This document shows positions 8,788 through 17,008 of a DNA stretch of 64,000 nt, in pieces (positions within the stretch are counted from its first letter, which is position 1; each line of letters begins with the position of its first letter). This DNA is from Bog-473 sp963809825. GTDB taxonomy: Bacteria; Actinomycetota; Acidimicrobiia; Acidimicrobiales; RAAP-2. Location of the stretch: assembly GCA_963809825.1 (NCBI GenBank), contig CAWELJ010000003.1:186001-250000 (forward strand). The letters run 5' to 3'. The notes beneath the pieces were generated by a model. That model had not been told where the DNA came from and searched no databases. It saw nothing but the letters and a program-made list of their open reading frames with translations. A program made the translations under genes and the position numbers.

Positions 8788-9060
8788 CTACCGAGCATCG
8801 GCGTCGAGGACGGCAGTGATCTTGAGGTCGTCAGGCGGTGCAATCCCGCCCGCCTTCATGCCCTCGGCCAACGGACCCTCGGCGAAGCTCTGCCAAGCCT
8901 CAGCGCTGGGCCAGAAGTCCACGATCCCGACCTGGCCGCCGACCTCGTAGGCCGAGTGAAAGAGCATCCCAGCGGGGATCGCGAGGCCAAGCATCTGATC
9001 GTGCATACCCCGGTAGGTCCCGACGTCGCTCTTCAGTGTGAACGTGACCATGACAGCCAT
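8788..9060 (-). CDS. Small ABM-like (dimeric alpha/beta barrel) protein
   Basis: A 90-residue protein of unassigned function. It begins MAVMVTFTLK, has a central VGIVDFWPSAEAWQSF segment and ends with an ITAVLDAD strand, the strand-helix-strand pattern of antibiotic-biosynthesis-monooxygenase-like ferredoxin folds that dimerise. No catalytic residue can be assigned. The ATG at 9060 is preceded by a weak AAAGGG. It lies at the left edge of the islet containing the arsenite exporter. Confidence 0.55.
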   Translation of the reverse strand: MAVMVTFTLKSDVGTYRGMHDQMLGLAIPAGMLFHSAYEVGGQVGIVDFWPSAEAWQSFAEGPLAEGMKAGGIAPPDDLKITAVLDADAR

Positions 9061-9278
9061 GGCTGGGCCCTTTGTTCGTTGGAAATCTGACGCTAGTCGG
9101 CATCATCGTTTGACGTGCTGGCTCAATGGTCGCGCCGAGACCCATGAGGTCCTGCCCTCGAGCGCCGGGACGATAGGACACTTCGGCACGACGGGGGCAG
9201 TCCCCATCACCCACCCGAGCACCCCTTCCGTCGGATACCGCAGGACTTTGGACCCTGGCCACGAAGAAGGCCCGGTCA

Positions 9279-9284
9279 TACCGT
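9279..9284 (+). promoter_or_regulatory. -10 box TACCGT for a leaderless acr3 transcript
   Basis: TACCGT ends six bases before the ATG at 9291. I see no ArsR-type palindrome next to it. Confidence 0.45.
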
Positions 9285-9290
9285 CAAGTC

Positions 9291-10502
9291 ATGAGCGGCT
9301 CCCGGATCCCGCATGGCTTTCGCGCCCGATCGGAGGCTTTCGACACCTTCGACCGGGGCAAAGGCGGATCGGTCCCGCAAGGCAATGAGTCATTGACCAC
9401 GGCGGCACCCGCACCCATTGAGCCTGACGTGCTGCACCGGTTGTCCCTGCTGAACCGCTTCCTGCCGCTCTGGATAGTCGCGGCGATGGCCCTGGGATTG
9501 TTGCTCGGACGCGCGATTCCGGGCCTCAACGGGTGGCTCGACACCGTCAAGATCGGGGCGGTTTCCTTACCGATTGCGATCGGTCTGCTTCTGATGATGT
9601 ACCCCGTGTTGGCCAAAGTGAAATACGCCAAGGTTGGCAGCGTGGCGCGGGACCGTCGCACCATCGGTACCTCGCTGTTTTTGAACTGGGTCGTCGGGCC
9701 GGCAGTGATGTTCACCTTGGCGTGGCTGATGTTGCCCGACCTTCCGGCTTATCGCACCGGATTGATCATCGTGGGCCTGGCTCGATGCATCGCGATGGTG
9801 CTCGTCTGGAACGACTTGGCCTGTGGTGACCGGGAACTTGCGGTTGTGCTCGTCGCCGTGAACTCCGTGTTCCAGATCGTCGCCTACGCACTGCTCGGCT
9901 GGTTCTACCTCCAAGTCCTTCCCGGTTGGCTCGGCCTCGGCACGGCTGCTCTCCACGTGACCATTTGGGAGATTGCCAAGATCGTGCTGGTGTTCCTTGG
10001 CATTCCACTCGCCGCCGGGTTCTTCACTCGCACGATCGGCGAGAGAACCAAAGGGACCCGGTGGTATGAGGAGCAGTTCATTCCACGGATCAGCCCTCTT
10101 TCGCTTTACGGGCTGCTGTTCACCATCGTCGTCCTCTTCGCCCTACAGGGCCACAAGATCACGAGCGACCCGTGGGACGTGGCCCGGATTGCACTGCCAC
10201 TACTCGCCTACTTCGGAGTCATGTGGTTCGGTGCTTTCGCTCTCGGACTCCGAATGCACTTTCCGTATGAGCGCAACACGGCGGTCGCTTTCACCGCTGC
10301 CGGGAACAACTTTGAGCTCGGCATTGCCGTGGCTATCGGCATCTTCGGCGTGACCTCGGGCGAGGCGCTCGCCGGTGTCGTTGGTCCGCTCATTGAGGTT
10401 CCGGTCCTGGTGAGCCTCGTCTACGTCGCTCTCTGGGCCCGCCGCCGCTTCTATTCCTCGGCTGAGACTCGGCCCAATGCGAACAAGGAGACCATCGCAT
10501 GA
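9291..10502 (+). CDS. acr3: ACR3-family arsenite efflux transporter
   Basis: A 403-residue polytopic membrane protein that exports As(III) using the proton-motive force. About ten hydrophobic segments follow a roughly 50-residue hydrophilic N-terminus. The family signature around the essential cysteine is clear: LARCIAMVLVWNDLACGD, with the metalloid-binding Cys near residue 166. A second signature, TAAGNNFELGIAVAIGIFG, lies near residue 345. The ATG at 9291 has a -10 box six bases upstream; a start inside the N-terminal extension cannot be excluded. It is coupled by an ATGA overlap to the DUF2180 gene. No arsR or arsC is adjacent, so regulation is unclear. GC is lower than in the flanking core genes. 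Confidence 0.9.
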   Translation: MSGSRIPHGFRARSEAFDTFDRGKGGSVPQGNESLTTAAPAPIEPDVLHRLSLLNRFLPLWIVAAMALGLLLGRAIPGLNGWLDTVKIGAVSLPIAIGLLLMMYPVLAKVKYAKVGSVARDRRTIGTSLFLNWVVGPAVMFTLAWLMLPDLPAYRTGLIIVGLARCIAMVLVWNDLACGDRELAVVLVAVNSVFQIVAYALLGWFYLQVLPGWLGLGTAALHVTIWEIAKIVLVFLGIPLAAGFFTRTIGERTKGTRWYEEQFIPRISPLSLYGLLFTIVVLFALQGHKITSDPWDVARIALPLLAYFGVMWFGAFALGLRMHFPYERNTAVAFTAAGNNFELGIAVAIGIFGVTSGEALAGVVGPLIEVPVLVSLVYVALWARRRFYSSAETRPNANKETIA

Positions 10503-10750
10503 ACTGTCTTGATTGCACCGATTCCAACGTGTCCACTGTCGCCGTGGCGGCTTGTCACTCGTGTGGAGCCGGGGTCTGCATGGACCATGCCACGATCCTT
10601 GACCAGTACCTCACTCGCACCGAACCCATCGACCAGGTGATCAGGATTGAGCCACCAGCGCGGCTCATCTGGTGCGGAGTGTGTTCTGCCGCCAATCAAG
10701 CTGCCGCGCACCACGACCCCCACCGCCACCACCCCCAACACAAGCATTAG
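10499..10750 (+). CDS. Small Cys/His-rich DUF2180-like protein
   Basis: An 83-residue protein with three Cys clusters (CLDC, CHSCGAGVC, CGVC) and a His-rich tail (HHDPHRHHPQHKH), suggesting a zinc-ribbon or metal-binding protein like DUF2180. The ATG overlaps the acr3 stop (ATGA), so translation is coupled to the exporter. A role in metal or metalloid handling is inferred only from context and composition. Confidence 0.65.
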   Translation: MNCLDCTDSNVSTVAVAACHSCGAGVCMDHATILDQYLTRTEPIDQVIRIEPPARLIWCGVCSAANQAAAHHDPHRHHPQHKH

Positions 10751-10796
10751 TTGTCTTTTCGCCGCCATTCCCACTTCGGTCAGCTGGGTCCCGGTT

Positions 10797-11075
10797 GCGC
10801 CGCGCACCCTTCGTGCGGCACGCACGCGCCCACGCCCTCGCGGTCGATCCACACGGCGCACCACCGTGGGCGCTTGACCCCCACCACGTCGTTGAGGGGG
10901 TGGTCGCCCATCAGCACGCACGTTGCTGGCGGTCACTGGTGGCGTGGGGCCGGCATTTCGATGCCGTCGTGACCTCGCCCGACGAGCTTCCCGGTGCACT
11001 GCAGGTGCTCGACCGCAGCTGAGTTCGGCAATGAGGTGAGCGGTCAGCAGCCTGAGCTCGGGGCTCATGGTCGGT
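10797..11075. pseudogene. Rearranged relic of the HAD gene 3' end
   Basis: Bases 10801-10930, read on the minus strand, resemble 8430-8559 of the intact HAD gene (the GDHPLNDV motif IV region and following). Bases 10960-11040, read on the plus strand, match 8572-8652 at 73 of 81 positions. The second block continues past the HAD stop codon, with 22 identical bases across it. So a copy of the gene tail plus 3' flank was duplicated and its left half inverted. It marks the right edge of the islet with the ABM-like, acr3 and DUF2180 genes and runs into the 3' end of the next gene. Confidence 0.85.
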
Positions 11076-11757
11076 CGAGCTCCTGTCGAGTGGGGCTTCC
11101 ACCTGCACCGATCTGACCGGCGCGAGGGCGATTCCGGAGGACTCTTCCAGCCTCGGCAATCGCGACACCGGCGGCGGCCAACGCCGCCACTCGGTCGGCC
11201 CACCACCACCCGAGGTAACGATTCGCGAGCAGGCCGAGGAGAGCAAGTATTCCGAGGCAAGCTCCGATCCCACTGAGGGTTCCATCGCCCTTGAGGGCGC
11301 TGCTGGCAAGCTCCGAACCGACCCGGTGTTTCGCCAGGCCGAGGGGTGCGAGGACAAGCACTGCAACAGCGGCCGAAACCATGGCGGAGAGGGAGCTCTG
11401 CGGAGCCGTCCCGTCCACCAAGGCCACGACCGATGCGACTGTGAGCACGGTCGCCGTCACCAGCAACGCTGCCGCCACCACGACGGAGGCGAGCGCCTCG
11501 GCTCGGTCGGCCGCTCCGGGATCGAAACGTTCGCGTCGGAATCGCCACACCAGTGCGGCAGACCCGGCAACGTCTGCAAGGACGTTGAGCCCGAGGCCGA
11601 GAACCCCCAGGCTCCCGGCGAGCAGTCCCGCAGTGATGGACCACGCTCCCGCCACGAGGCCCCAGATGACCGACACCGTGACGAGCAGCAGCGCCCTGCG
11701 CAGGAGTGCATCACGCTGGGCGATCCGGGGTTCGTCGGCGCTATTCCACTGAGGCAT
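11065..11757 (-). CDS. CDF-like (cation efflux family) membrane protein
   Basis: About 230 residues with five or six predicted membrane segments. The pattern follows the transmembrane domain of cation diffusion facilitators: GSLGVLGLGLNVLADVAGSAALV corresponds to the TM2 metal-site helix, ALKGDGTLSGIG to the TM5 site, and WWADRVAALAAAGVAIAEA to the last helix. Only one Asp remains in each expected metal-site helix and the cytoplasmic C-terminal domain is missing, so transport activity is uncertain. I use ATG 11757; a GTG at 11775 is possible. Its last codons lie in the HAD-relic sequence. Confidence 0.5.
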   Translation of the reverse strand: MPQWNSADEPRIAQRDALLRRALLLVTVSVIWGLVAGAWSITAGLLAGSLGVLGLGLNVLADVAGSAALVWRFRRERFDPGAADRAEALASVVVAAALLVTATVLTVASVVALVDGTAPQSSLSAMVSAAVAVLVLAPLGLAKHRVGSELASSALKGDGTLSGIGACLGILALLGLLANRYLGWWWADRVAALAAAGVAIAEAGRVLRNRPRAGQIGAGGSPTRQELDRP

Positions 11758-12039
11758 CGTCGGAGTCTTCCGCACGGACTCCGGTCCGTCCCAGTTCGAC
11801 CGCCTCGAGCGCTCACCAGCACGAATTGAAGCCAGCTCGAGTGGTCTCCAGGTCGGATTGCGGCTCTGACCTACGAGCCCTCTTGCAAGAGCTGTCCCGG
11901 TCGTCTGCGTCCTCGAGGGATGAACGCAGCCAGGCGCGCGGGGGCGTCGTCACCCATCCCACACGGCCTTACCCTCCCTTTACCGCCCTCCCATACCGTC
12001 GTCCTCGACATGCGATGGGACCGAGGGAGGGAACGAGAG

Positions 12040-12870
12040 ATGACGGAGACCGATGCGGCTTCAAGGGAGCGCCATGGCCGAGCCCGTGCGCGACGAGAGC
12101 GTGGACACCATGTCTCGAGGGCTGCACGTGGGCTGGTGCTCGGCGGCCTGATGGTCGGGCTCACCGCCCTCCCTGCCGTGAGCGCAGGTGCGGCCACCAC
12201 CATCAGGTCGAACAAGCCGTACGCGCAGGCTCAGCTGTTGAAGCTCTCGAATCTGCCGCCCGGTTGGACGAAGACGGACAAGGTCTCGATCGGTACCAGC
12301 GCAGACAACAATTCGATGAGCATGCTGACGATGACCCAGCTGCCTGACCTGTCAACGTGCTTGGGCAAGCCCCCACCGCTCAGTGTGGTCGCGGCCGAGG
12401 CCTCCAGCCCCGAATTCGACAGCAAAGACCAGAACACCAGCATCATCGACGTCGCGGACGTGTACACCAGCACCGACGAGGCGAAGAGCGACTTCCCGCC
12501 GCTGAACAATCCCAAGTTCGCCAACTGCTTCCTGCAGGTACAGGGTTCATCCATTGCGGACGTGGAGAAGTCCTATTGGCCATCCGGCGCCACGTTTGGA
12601 ACTCCGATCGCCTCCGTCTCCCATCAGCAGAAGTACGGAGATCAGTCGGGGTTCGTCGACGTCCAGGTGCCCGTGAACCTCCCGGCAGGGCAAGGCAGCA
12701 CCAATGACTTCTTCGATGTGCTCGTGATCCGCGAGGGCCGATCGACCGCCGAGCTGTTGATCGACCAGGGAGATACACCCCCCTCGGCGGCGCTCACCGA
12801 GTCATTGGCGAAGGCGGTGACGGCCAGGATGAAGGCGCGGCCGCCGGGCAACACGTTCATCGCCGCCTGA
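12040..12870 (+). CDS. Secreted protein of unknown function
   Basis: A 276-residue protein I do not recognise. The start ATG at 12040 follows a GGGAGG-rich Shine-Dalgarno region. An Arg-rich n-region is followed by a hydrophobic stretch (LVLGGLMVGLTALPAVSAGA) ending in a signal-peptidase site near residue 52. The mature part contains ALxLSNLPPGWTK-like segments, two Cys (STCLG, ANCFL) that may form a disulfide, and alternating strands. The pattern resembles the sensor-type extracellular domains common in actinobacteria (LpqN/PknH-like), but there is no lipobox. A possible -10, TACCGT, lies at 11995. Confidence 0.6.
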   Translation: MTETDAASRERHGRARARRERGHHVSRAARGLVLGGLMVGLTALPAVSAGAATTIRSNKPYAQAQLLKLSNLPPGWTKTDKVSIGTSADNNSMSMLTMTQLPDLSTCLGKPPPLSVVAAEASSPEFDSKDQNTSIIDVADVYTSTDEAKSDFPPLNNPKFANCFLQVQGSSIADVEKSYWPSGATFGTPIASVSHQQKYGDQSGFVDVQVPVNLPAGQGSTNDFFDVLVIREGRSTAELLIDQGDTPPSAALTESLAKAVTARMKARPPGNTFIAA

Positions 12871-12967
12871 GCATCAGTGGCGGCGGGTGGCGTCCTTGTA
12901 GTCGGCCTCGGCGAGACGTCCATCGCCAACCCGGCGCGGTGCGGCGCCGCCGTCACTGCCGCGCGCA

Positions 12968-14173
12968 CTACGGCGTGGGCGAACTCCCGGCCAGCAGTGC
13001 GTAAATCCCGACCATGGGAGCAGTGCCATTGACGCCGTACTGCGGGTTGATCAGCCCCGTACCGACCTGTCGTTGTGCCCACATGGTCGACGCGAAGCTC
13101 TGGGCTTCAGAGGCGTACGCCGCGTTCGGCACCACCTGATTGAGCAGGAACAGGTTGCGGAAGTAGATGGAATTGAACGCGGTCCCCTGGTTGACGAGCG
13201 CCGTTCCGGTGCCGAAGTCGGACACGGCTGCGGCCGCCGTCTGCTGCGCCTGGTTCAGGTACGTGGTGTTGCCCGTCAGCTGGTACAACAAGACGCCCGC
13301 TCCCACCATCACGCCCTGGTTGTAACTCCAGATCGCCGTGTTGACACTCCCGTTTGGATTGACATGGTCGTTGTACAGGCCGCTCGCCGTTCCGAGGCAG
13401 GTGACGACCCACTGGTACATGCTCGTCGCCCAGGCCAGGTCCGAGGTGTTCCCGGTCAGCCGGTCCAGCTCGAGCGCCAGAGCGGCGCCGGCGCCGTTGG
13501 CGGAGGTGTTGCGCTGGCTGCCGGCAACGTCCTCCCACACGACGCCTCCAGGGCAGCCGTCAGTGGTGCTCGTATCCCACCCCGAGATGATGAAGTTGAG
13601 CTCGCTCTGGGCCAGGGTGAGGTACGTGTGGTTCGACGTGAGGAGGTAGGCGTGGATCAGGTTCAGCCCGGTCCACGCGTTGTCGTCGTAGTAGGTGGCA
13701 CCGCCCGGACCAAGCGGCGGCGCCGGCGCCGACTGGTAGGCGGGCGGCTGGGCGGCGCCAGTGGGTGAGACTTCCGTCGGGTCGAGGTAGTGGCCGAGAC
13801 CGGTCAGGCGGGCCGCGACGTCGGTTGCGTAGCGGGCACCGTTCGGGGCGCCGTACAGGTAGACGGTCCCGGCGGTCGCGTTGGTGAACGGCCACAAGCA
13901 CGAATAGGTGCCGCACGGGTTCGAGGGGCTGCCGCGGTAGAGGGACTGGTGGCCGGAGTAGAAGTTCTGTTGCAGCGCGTTGTAGGTCGCCACCGCCTCC
14001 TGCTGGTTCGTCGAGGTGGCCGAGCCGGCCTGACCTTGTTGGTGAGGCGGTGCGGCGGAGGCGGCCGTGGCTCCAGCAGCGATGGCGAGGCACACGACAG
14101 CCGCGCCGCCCAGGCCCCGCATCCAGCGCCAGTTCTTCAAAGAGGAGTTCGTCCGTGATGTGGAGGCAAGCAC
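12968..14173 (-). CDS. Secreted GH76-like alpha-1,6-mannanase
   Basis: A 401-residue exported protein with an (alpha/alpha)6-barrel pattern. The signal peptide has a hydrophobic core (GGAAVVCLAIAAGATAASA). The catalytic region YYDDNAWTGLNLIHAY carries the Asp-Asp pair typical of GH76; further barrel motifs are GGVVWEDVAGSQRNTSANG and WSYNQGVMVGAGVLLY. GH76 enzymes cut alpha-1,6-mannan, for example fungal cell-wall mannan or actinobacterial lipomannan. I start at GTG 14173 because GAGG lies seven bases upstream; an ATG at 14122 would shorten the n-region. The divergent gene at 14436 also encodes a secreted TIM-barrel hydrolase. Confidence 0.75.
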   Translation of the reverse strand: MLASTSRTNSSLKNWRWMRGLGGAAVVCLAIAAGATAASAAPPHQQGQAGSATSTNQQEAVATYNALQQNFYSGHQSLYRGSPSNPCGTYSCLWPFTNATAGTVYLYGAPNGARYATDVAARLTGLGHYLDPTEVSPTGAAQPPAYQSAPAPPLGPGGATYYDDNAWTGLNLIHAYLLTSNHTYLTLAQSELNFIISGWDTSTTDGCPGGVVWEDVAGSQRNTSANGAGAALALELDRLTGNTSDLAWATSMYQWVVTCLGTASGLYNDHVNPNGSVNTAIWSYNQGVMVGAGVLLYQLTGNTTYLNQAQQTAAAAVSDFGTGTALVNQGTAFNSIYFRNLFLLNQVVPNAAYASEAQSFASTMWAQRQVGTGLINPQYGVNGTAPMVGIYALLAGSSPTP

Positions 14174-14435
14174 CTGGGAACCTCGATTCTGACGCTGTGA
14201 CGCCACCGTACATCTCCGGCGTCCTGGTGACTCGGGTGGCGCCTCGACTCTCACCCCGGAGCTCGGCCCGGATGGCGTCGGGAGCGGGTCTTGGGACCCG
14301 CATGGACTCGACGCTTCCGTTCCGAACTGACCAACGGCCGGGAACCCCTGCCCACGCCGTGCGGTCGGACAATGCCGCCGGTGACGCCATGCCGGGCTGC
14401 CAAGCGCACGACCCGGCGGGTCGCGACAATGGACC

Positions 14436-15638
14436 GTGGCCTGGTCCGGACGGAAGAAGCGTGCGTGGACTGTCGCTGCGGTCGGGCTCGCCGCCGCCGC
14501 GGTGGCTGCCGTGGCGGCGATCGGCGGGACGTCCTCTTCGCCCCCGCCCGCGGCCTCGAATGGCCCGGGCCGTGCTGCCAACCCGGTGGCCTCGCCTCTC
14601 TCGCGACCGGCACCACGAGCGCCGCGGCACCACGGGCAGTCCGCGCCGCCGGCCACGACGTCCACCACGGCGGCGCCGACGACCCCGAGCCCGGTCCCTC
14701 TCGCCGGGTGCCCGGTGCCCCCCCACCCGCCACTCCCGACCCCAGCGCCGCCGTGGCATCCATCCGTCCTCGTCACATCCCTTCCGCCGGTGACGGCGCC
14801 GGCGCCGTGGACCTCACATCTCGCCGCCATCACCGGCAAGGGCATGTGGATCTGGCAGTGGGACAGTACCGACGGTGGGGACGCCGCCCAGATCGTGCAC
14901 CAGGCCGTGTCGGCGGGGCTGCACCAGCTGTGGGTGCGGGTGGGTGACTCGATGAACGGTTTCTACGGCGCCGCGGAGCTCGACGCGCTGGTACCCGTCG
15001 CCCACGCCCAAGGCATCGCCGTGATCGCATGGGGTTTTCCCTACCTGTGGGACCCCGCCGGCGACGCCGGGTGGACCGGGCAGATCCTCGACTGGCGCTC
15101 CGCCGACGGCCAGCAGGTCGACGGCTACAGCGCCGACATCGAGATGTCGACCGAAGGCGTCATGCTCAGCGCCCAGCGGGCATCGGTGTACCTCGAGCTT
15201 GTTCGCCAGGCCGCCGGCAGCCGGCTGGTCGTGGCGACCGTCTACCCCCCGAGTGACGCCAACTGGGACGGCGGGTACCCGTACCGGGCCATGGCACCCT
15301 ACGTGGACGCCTTCGCCCCGATGGTGTACTGGGAGTGCACCGACCCCGGCACCGACGGGGCGCTCGACGTCGCTCGTCTCTCGACCCTCCGGCCGGTGCA
15401 CGTGATCGGGCAGGCCTTCAACTTTTCCGGCGCGGGCGGCCGGACCGTCTCCCCGAGCGCAGCAGAGATCGCAGAGTTCCTGAGCGCCGGTCAGCGCGCG
15501 GGAGCGCTGGGCGCGTCGTTCTGGGTGTGGCAGGAGGCCACGCCGGAGGAGTGGGCCGCCCTGACCGGCTTCAGCTGGGGCTCGTCCGGGCTCCGACCTC
15601 TGCCAGCACGGTCCACCCCGACAAGTTCCCGACGCTGA
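14436..15638 (+). CDS. Secreted or membrane-anchored TIM-barrel hydrolase-like protein
   Basis: About 400 residues starting at GTG 14436, with GACAAT five bases upstream as a possible leaderless -10. A basic n-region and a single hydrophobic segment (residues 10-30) are followed by a 90-residue Pro/Thr/Ala linker. The C-terminal domain starts at GKGMWIWQWDS and shows a TIM-barrel succession: LWVRVGDS, IAVIAWGFPYLWD, DGYSADIEMS, LVVATVYPP, AFAPMVYW and ASFWVWQEA. The DIE motif on strand 4 is where GH18/GH25-like barrels carry catalytic acids. The substrate is unknown; a cell-wall or polysaccharide hydrolase is plausible given the divergent GH76-like gene. Confidence 0.6.
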   Translation: MAWSGRKKRAWTVAAVGLAAAAVAAVAAIGGTSSSPPPAASNGPGRAANPVASPLSRPAPRAPRHHGQSAPPATTSTTAAPTTPSPVPLAGCPVPPHPPLPTPAPPWHPSVLVTSLPPVTAPAPWTSHLAAITGKGMWIWQWDSTDGGDAAQIVHQAVSAGLHQLWVRVGDSMNGFYGAAELDALVPVAHAQGIAVIAWGFPYLWDPAGDAGWTGQILDWRSADGQQVDGYSADIEMSTEGVMLSAQRASVYLELVRQAAGSRLVVATVYPPSDANWDGGYPYRAMAPYVDAFAPMVYWECTDPGTDGALDVARLSTLRPVHVIGQAFNFSGAGGRTVSPSAAEIAEFLSAGQRAGALGASFWVWQEATPEEWAALTGFSWGSSGLRPLPARSTPTSSRR

Positions 15639-15645
15639 TCTTGCG

Positions 15646-15990
15646 TCAATGACGGCCGGTCGCCTCCTGGTGGGCGGCCTCGGCGAGGCGTTTGATCGAC
15701 TGCAGCCGCCGGTCCCACAGTCGGGCCTGGTCCGCCATGGCGTGCGACGCCTCGTCCAGGCGCCCCGGGACCACGCGGAAGCGGACCTCGCGGCCCGCCT
15801 TCTGGCGGGTGACGAGTCCCGCCTGCTCCAGCACCACCAGGTGCTTGATGACGGCCTGGCGGGTGAACGGCACCTGCTCGGCCAGGGAGCTCGCCGTCGT
15901 CTCTCCGTCCGCGACGAGCAGGTCCAGCACCCGGCGACGCGACGGGTCGGCGATGGCCGACCACAGCGCGTCGTCGGGAGGGACGTCCAT
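15646..15990 (-). CDS. ArsR-family winged-helix regulator
   Basis: A 114-residue DNA-binding protein with the compact ArsR/SmtB fold: ALWSAIADPSRRRVLDLL, then the recognition helix region FTRQAVIKHLVVLEQAG and a wing (KAGREVRFRVV). No metal-binding ELCVC-like motif is present, as in the subgroup paired with SRPBCC/AHSA1 proteins. The ATG overlaps the stop of the SRPBCC gene by one base (TGATG). It is the last gene of a three-gene operon whose promoter region carries two GTGCAAC/GTTGC palindromes; autoregulation is inferred. It converges with the hydrolase gene, seven bases between stops. Confidence 0.85.
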   Translation of the reverse strand: MDVPPDDALWSAIADPSRRRVLDLLVADGETTASSLAEQVPFTRQAVIKHLVVLEQAGLVTRQKAGREVRFRVVPGRLDEASHAMADQARLWDRRLQSIKRLAEAAHQEATGRH

Positions 15991-16434
15991 CACGCGCCGG
16001 CGACGAAGAGATCCCCGAGGCGGCCGAAGAACTCCGCCCAGCCGTCCCGGTGCTCCTGGGCATAGCGGGCCTTGTCCTCGTCGGCCCAGCCGATGGTGTC
16101 GAGACCGGTCTCGGTGACCCGCAGCCGCGTCCGCTCGGTGCCCTCCGCGGCGAGCGTGAACTCGACCAGGACGGAGTTGCCCGCTACGGGCGCATCGCGC
16201 ATCGGGATGGCACCAGCGGAACGAGAACCGCTCCGGCGGCTCGACCGCGACCACCACCAGCGGTGCCGTCATCCTGCCCTCGAACACGAGGGTGCCGGCG
16301 CCTCCGTCGCGCAGGTCGAGCTCGACCTCGTCCGCAAACCACCGGGCGATCTGGTCGGGCTCGGTGATCGTGCGCCAGACCACGTCGGCCGGTGCCTCGA
16401 TGACGATCTCTCGTTCGACAGTCAGGTCGGTCAT
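15990..16434 (-). CDS. SRPBCC/AHSA1-like protein, frame interrupted
   Basis: Starts at ATG 16434 with ADVVWRTITEPDQIARWFADEVELD, the typical AHSA1 N-terminus. The frame changes near 16200-16212 (after FSFRW), and the second half continues as GNSVLVEFTLAAEG ... WAEFFGRLGDLF to the stop at 15990. The net shift is +1. With it repaired the protein would be about 147 residues, the normal family length. These START-like hydrophobic-cavity proteins often pair with ArsR regulators. The first half contains no stop, so without repair it fuses out of frame into the regulator. Confidence 0.7.
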
Positions 16435-16437
16435 GGC

Positions 16438-16887
16438 TCAGCCCCAGCTGCTGACGAGCTCGTTGCGGGGGAACGGGGCCGCCTTGCCACCCTCGAGCCC
16501 GTGCTTGAGGCTCAGCAGGTAGGAGGCCCAGGCGGTGCTGCAGTGGTGCATGAACTCGACCGGCTCACGCCAGCCGGCGTTGGTGAAGAGCACCACGGTC
16601 TCGTCACCGTCGGCCCGCAGGTCGAACGTGAATGTCGTGTCCTCCCACTCCGCCGGGCCTCCGGCGCCGCCGCGCCACACCACCCGGCTCGACGGGGTCG
16701 CCTCGACCACCTCCATGACGGCGACGCGGTCGGGGCCGCCGAAACGGAACTCGAGCCGTCCGCCGATCTCCTCGTCGCCCACGACGTCGTTCGTCCACCA
16801 CTGCGACAGACCCTCGCGGGTGGCGATGGCCTCGTAGACCTCTTCGATGGGGGCGTTCACCCCGACCCTGTTCCTGATGTCCGGCAT
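16438..16887 (-). CDS. SRPBCC (START-like) domain protein
   Basis: A 149-residue AHSA1-type protein: VGVNAPIEEVYEAIATREGLSQWW, then FRFGGPDRVAVMEV and FMHHCSTAWASYLLSLKHGLE at the C-terminus. The ATG at 16887 is fixed by a perfect AGGAGG seven bases upstream. It is the first gene of the operon with the second SRPBCC and the ArsR regulator (three bases to the next start). The ligand is unknown. Confidence 0.85.
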   Translation of the reverse strand: MPDIRNRVGVNAPIEEVYEAIATREGLSQWWTNDVVGDEEIGGRLEFRFGGPDRVAVMEVVEATPSSRVVWRGGAGGPAEWEDTTFTFDLRADGDETVVLFTNAGWREPVEFMHHCSTAWASYLLSLKHGLEGGKAAPFPRNELVSSWG

Positions 16888-16912
16888 TGCTCCAACCTCC
16901 TGGTTCGGTAAC

Positions 16913-16931
16913 GTGCAACTTATTGTTGCAC
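16913..16931. promoter_or_regulatory. ArsR-type operator, perfect 7-bp inverted repeat
   Basis: GTGCAAC, five bases, GTTGCAC. It lies 26 bp upstream of the first gene of the SRPBCC/ArsR operon. Dyad centre 16922. Confidence 0.65.
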
Positions 16932-16944
16932 ATTGGGGAGGGAA

Positions 16945-16961
16945 GTGCAACCAAAAGTTGC
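16945..16961. promoter_or_regulatory. Second ArsR-type operator half-matched palindrome
   Basis: GTGCAAC, five bases, GTTGC (the outer two bases do not pair). Its centre, 16954, is 32 bp from that of the first site, three helical turns, so two dimers could bind the same DNA face. Confidence 0.55.
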
Positions 16962-17008
16962 GGATTTCTTCAGGGGCGTGGCGGGGAGGCGGACAGGCGG
17001 GACGGTCT

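Noticed and set aside
9291..11757. A classical ars operon or a complete mobile element.
   Set aside because: No arsR, arsC, transposase, integrase or terminal inverted repeats; only the duplicated HAD tail hints at insertion.
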